Of a stretch of DNA of 10,691 bases, positions 7,849-10,691 are shown one piece after another. Location: positions 1-10,691 of the forward strand of contig JABUEV010000048.1 of NCBI GenBank assembly GCA_013314865.1, read 5' to 3'. Positions within the stretch are counted from its first letter, which is position 1. Every line of letters begins with the position of its first letter. Position numbers and translations under genes: made by a program. This DNA comes from Bacteroidales bacterium (GTDB lineage: Bacteria; Bacteroidota; Bacteroidia; Bacteroidales; VadinHA17). The notes beneath the pieces are model-generated. The model was not told the DNA's origin. It ran no database searches and saw only the letters and a list, made by a program, of their open reading frames with translations.

Positions 7849-9652
7849 AGCCGAAAGTAACGCCAGGTCTGGTCTGGATCATATCGAAAATAAGGATCTC
7901 ATTCTGTCCGGTTCTCATCCACGAAGCCGGACAGTAGAGCCTTTTCTGAGGACCAATGTTCCAGTAGCGGCCAAGGTTATGACCATTTATCCATACAAAA
8001 CCTTTTGTGAAATTGGAAAGTTCAAAATAGGTATCAGCTGTTTCGGTTATGAAAAAACTTGCCTTGAAAAAGAGGCCTTTTTTAGTCAGATTTTTGCCGG
8101 TGGACCTGAGATTGTAAATAAACCTGTTGTCCATCGGGAAACCGTACATCTTCCAATTGGAAACAACTTTCCCGTCGATTGTGACATCTCCAATAATTCC
8201 TTTTCTGTCGATCATGTTCTTGCCGTAATTGATCCTTCCCATTCCTTCAACGAAGATTTCAAGCACAGGATTTGGAGACTTGCTTTCAGGAAGTTCCAGA
8301 CTGCTTACTCCTTCCCTCCTGTCGAGTATGCCGGCAAATTCGCCGTCAAGAAAAACGGTTGCAAAATCATGTAGTCCGTCTGCAGACAAAGTTCCTTTTT
8401 TATAATCTGAGAGTTCAGTGCGGTATAATACATAGCCGTAGTCCTGTTTCAACTCTTCAAATGACAATGGTTTTTCTGAAACAACAGGCTGTGGAAGGTT
8501 ATCCCAGATAGAAGTAAAGACATTAAGACCTATGACGGGTATTTCAAACGAAGGAACAGGTTCAGGTATCTCGGGCAATTTTTTACCTTTAGGCAGGTAA
8601 GAGCCAATGATTTTTCTGAGGGCCATGTATTTGGGAGTAGGCCTGCCTTGTTCGTCGACCGGTGCATCATAGTCGTAGCTTGTCACATCAGGCTGGTAGC
8701 CCTTGCCGCCTGAGTTGGCTCCGGCAGTGAAGCCAAAATTTGTGCCGCCATGTAACACATAAAGGTTAAATGATTTTTTATTATCCATAAGAAACTTTAT
8801 CTCACGATATAATTCTGAGGTATCGGGTCTGGCCCAATCCTCTCCCCAGTGTGTCAGCCACCCGGGATATGTCTCACTGCTGAAAACCGGGACGCCAGGG
8901 TTTATTTTTTCAGCCAGTTCAAAATGTTCAGGCTTGCTTCCTGAATCGAGTCCTACAGCACAGCCCGGCAGAGTTCCTGCTTCCAGCATTTGGGTTGTGG
9001 GTCCGTCGGCTGTAAAAAATGGAACATCAATACCGTTTTCAATCCATATCTCTTTGAGCCTCTGAAGGTAATTCTTATCATTGCCAAAGCTTCCGTACTC
9101 ATTCTCAATCTGAAGCATAAGTATTGGCCCTCCGTTTGTAACAAGCCATGGTTTTATTACTTCTGCCAGTTTTTTCATATATCTTTCTGCGGCGGCCATG
9201 TATGCAGGGTGAAGGCTTCTTAAGCTAATATCCGGTATTCTGAGAAGATATGGCGGCACTCCGCCCAATTCCCATTCAGCGCATACATAAGGACCCGGCC
9301 TCAATATCATCCACATCTCCTCTTCTTTTACGAGCCTTATGAATTCTGCCAGGTTACGGTTGCCTGTTGAAAAATCAAAAACACCTTCTTCAGTTTCATG
9401 ATGATTCCAGAAAACATAGATGCTTATAGTATTGCATCCCATTGCCTTTGCCATGCGTATCCTGTGCCGCCAGTATTCCACCGGTATTCTTGCAGGATGC
9501 AACTCTCCGCTTATGATCTGAAAAGGCTGTCCGTTCAATAAAAAATCAGTGGTGCCCAAAGCAAATTTCTGCCTGGTTTTCAGCTTTTGAATATCGCCTG
9601 AAGATGTCAAAAGAATTAATGAAAGCAAACCAAGGATTATATTTCTGCTCAT
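7832..9652 (-). CDS. Secreted glycoside hydrolase family 35 beta-galactosidase, complete
   Basis: A 606-residue protein with a signal peptide (about residues 1-20) and no lipobox cysteine, so probably a soluble periplasmic enzyme. The TIM-barrel catalytic domain (about 30-350) carries the GH35 hallmarks: NTISIYVFWNHHE, RPGPYVCAEWELGGVP, the acid/base Glu185 in QIENEYGSFG, and the nucleophile Glu260 in FSSETYPGWLTHWGE. These correspond to Glu188 and Glu268 of human lysosomal beta-galactosidase. A proline-rich linker (about 352-370) precedes C-terminal beta-sandwich domains ending in the family-typical WINGHNLGRYWNIGPQ. GH35 enzymes release terminal beta-galactose with retention; beside a GH28 and an HTCS, rhamnogalacturonan-I galactan or arabinogalactan side chains are plausible substrates (inference). 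Length is near the roughly 600-residue single-unit bacterial members. The ATG at 9652-9650 is favoured because it overlaps the exporter stop as ATGA and opens directly into the signal peptide; no Shine-Dalgarno site is seen, which fits coupled translation. Confidence 0.94.
   Translation of the reverse strand: MSRNIILGLLSLILLTSSGDIQKLKTRQKFALGTTDFLLNGQPFQIISGELHPARIPVEYWRHRIRMAKAMGCNTISIYVFWNHHETEEGVFDFSTGNRNLAEFIRLVKEEEMWMILRPGPYVCAEWELGGVPPYLLRIPDISLRSLHPAYMAAAERYMKKLAEVIKPWLVTNGGPILMLQIENEYGSFGNDKNYLQRLKEIWIENGIDVPFFTADGPTTQMLEAGTLPGCAVGLDSGSKPEHFELAEKINPGVPVFSSETYPGWLTHWGEDWARPDTSELYREIKFLMDNKKSFNLYVLHGGTNFGFTAGANSGGKGYQPDVTSYDYDAPVDEQGRPTPKYMALRKIIGSYLPKGKKLPEIPEPVPSFEIPVIGLNVFTSIWDNLPQPVVSEKPLSFEELKQDYGYVLYRTELSDYKKGTLSADGLHDFATVFLDGEFAGILDRREGVSSLELPESKSPNPVLEIFVEGMGRINYGKNMIDRKGIIGDVTIDGKVVSNWKMYGFPMDNRFIYNLRSTGKNLTKKGLFFKASFFITETADTYFELSNFTKGFVWINGHNLGRYWNIGPQKRLYCPASWMRTGQNEILIFDMIQTRPGVTFGFKTME
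9649..9652 (-). other. ATGA stop-start overlap joining exporter and GH35 genes
   Basis: On the minus strand the exporter stop TGA (9651-9649) and the GH35 start ATG (9652-9650) share bases as ATGA. Such a 4-base overlap is a usual sign of translational coupling within one operon, with ribosomes re-initiating at the downstream start. There is no room for a separate GH35 promoter except inside the exporter gene. Confidence 0.85.
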
Positions 9653-10691
9653 AATGACTGATAACTATGAAGTTTATGGTAAATTCCATTTTTGTTTCTG
9701 ATTAACTCTGCATGAGTGCCTGCTTCAGCTATTCTTCCCTCGTCGAGAACAATTATAAGGTCTGCGTGCTGGATGGTTGAAAGGCGGTGAGCGATGACTA
9801 TTGATGTGCGGTTTTCCATAAGCCGAAGTATAGCATCCTGAACCAGCCGTTCTGATTCAGTATCGAGTGAGGAGGTTGCCTCATCAAGGATTAGAATCGG
9901 AGGGTTAGCCATTATTGCTCTTGCTATGCTTATTCTCTGTTTCTGGCCGCCGCTTAATTTGCCTCCTGCCTCACCGACCAGACTGTCGTAACCGTTTTCC
10001 GTATCCATAATAAAATCATGGGCATTGGCAATCCGCGCAGCGTTCTCGACATCAGCCATATTTATGTTTTGAATTCCGAAAGCAATATTTTCAGTAAATG
10101 ATGTATTGAAAAGAATTGGCTCCTGGCTTACAATGCCCATCAGGTTCCTGAGATCCTTTATTTTAAGGTCCCTGATATCAACACCATCAATAAGAACAGC
10201 ACCTTTATCAACATCAATAAACCGTGGAATAAGGTCTGCCAGTGTTGATTTTCCCGCTCCTGATTTCCCGACTATAGCAACTGTTTGCCCCTTTCTTACC
10301 GTAAAATTTATGTCGCGTAGAACAGGCTCACTGTTGTAGGCATACCAGACACCTCTGAACTCGATCGATTCACGGAATTCTGACACAGGCATTGCATTTT
10401 CTTTTTCAGTAATTTTCTCTTCCGCATTCAGCACCTGATCGACCCGCTCAATCGAGGCCATTCCTTTCTGAATTGTAAACCAGGCGGTAGTGATGTTTTT
10501 TGCAGGCTGGATGATCTGGGAAAAGACCACAAGAAAAGCAATCAGTTTGTCGGGAGTCATGTTGCCTGAACCCTGCAGTGCAAGAATACTGCCGAAATAC
10601 ATAAGTATCATTACAACCACTGTGGCAAGGAATTCGCAGATAGGTGATGCCAGATAAGCTTTCCTGGTTACTCTTTTAAAGATTTTTGTAT
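9649..10691 (-). CDS. ABC exporter, fused permease and ATPase (MsbA-like), C-terminal part (5' end beyond the right edge)
   Basis: The frame stays open through the right edge, with KIFKRVTRKAYLASPICEFL reading upstream of the internal GTG at 10620, so that GTG is not the start. About 347 residues are visible of a usual 580-610. Seen: the last two membrane helices (LATVVVMILMYFGSILAL and KLIAFLVVFSQIIQPAKNI) followed by a complete ATPase domain: Walker A GKSGAGKST at 10243-10269, Q loop VSQEPILF, signature LSGGQ at 9943-9957, Walker B ILILDE with Asp/Glu at 9880-9885, and H loop His at 9787-9789. By family, such homodimeric exporters move lipids (lipid A core in MsbA) or hydrophobic compounds across the inner membrane; the substrate cannot be read here. 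The SLDTESE D-loop region is also intact. It is the upstream partner of GH35 through the ATGA overlap. It is probably a cell-envelope gene bordering the PUL and not a PUL component (inference). Confidence 0.93.
   Translation of the reverse strand, partial: TKIFKRVTRKAYLASPICEFLATVVVMILMYFGSILALQGSGNMTPDKLIAFLVVFSQIIQPAKNITTAWFTIQKGMASIERVDQVLNAEEKITEKENAMPVSEFRESIEFRGVWYAYNSEPVLRDINFTVRKGQTVAIVGKSGAGKSTLADLIPRFIDVDKGAVLIDGVDIRDLKIKDLRNLMGIVSQEPILFNTSFTENIAFGIQNINMADVENAARIANAHDFIMDTENGYDSLVGEAGGKLSGGQKQRISIARAIMANPPILILDEATSSLDTESERLVQDAILRLMENRTSIVIAHRLSTIQHADLIIVLDEGRIAEAGTHAELIRNKNGIYHKLHSYQSL

Noticed and set aside
7796..8374. A 192-codon plus-strand open frame overlapping the 3' part of GH35 and the end of the HTCS.
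   Set aside because: It lies antisense to a well-supported GH35 domain, has no recognisable domain, signal peptide or ribosome site, and reads like a frame shadow of the minus-strand codon pattern.
9649..10620. Taking the GTG at 10620 as the start of the ABC protein.
   Set aside because: The frame continues upstream to the window edge with typical exporter sequence, and a start at 10620 would remove most of the membrane domain; it is an internal codon of a partial gene.

Overview
The window looks like part of a Bacteroidota chromosome (Bacteroidales or a near relative). The evidence is a SusC/RagA-type TonB-dependent receptor, a one-protein hybrid two-component system (HTCS) fused to an AraC-type DNA-binding domain, mostly A-rich start regions without Shine-Dalgarno sites, and a perfect TAnnTTTG -7 promoter element. 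It reads as one flank of a polysaccharide utilisation locus (PUL), probably for a pectic glycan, next to a cell-envelope ABC exporter gene. Coding density is very high: the only sizeable non-coding stretch is the 185 bases between the two divergent transcription units.

Layout from left to right. (1) Bases 1-1656, minus strand: the N-terminal 552 codons of a SusC-like receptor, whose C-terminus lies beyond the left edge. (2) 1679-3250, minus: a secreted GH28 polygalacturonase-family hydrolase with all catalytic residues, only 22 bases upstream of the receptor gene and so probably co-transcribed with it. (3) 3251-3435: the divergent promoter region. (4) 3436-7848, plus: a complete 1470-residue HTCS with beta-propeller repeats, Y_Y_Y domain, membrane helix, HisKA, HATPase, receiver and AraC-type HTH. 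(5) 7832-9652, minus: a secreted GH35 beta-galactosidase, overlapping the 3' end of the HTCS tail to tail by 17 bases. (6) 9649 to the right edge, minus: the C-terminal part of an MsbA-like ABC exporter, whose stop overlaps the GH35 start as ATGA.

How they probably work together (inference): the HTCS senses an oligosaccharide in the periplasm and activates the divergent GH28-susC unit. The GH28 enzyme cuts galacturonan-type backbone linkages, the SusC-like receptor (presumably with a SusD-like partner off the left edge) imports the products, and the GH35 enzyme removes terminal beta-galactose such as that on rhamnogalacturonan-I side chains. GH35 is translationally coupled to the exporter rather than to the HTCS-controlled unit, so it may be regulated separately. 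I found no RNA genes, CRISPR arrays, insertion sequences or tRNAs, and no clearly undescribed system. The arrangement is recognisable, and the points worth a second look concern gene overlap, coupling and regulation.
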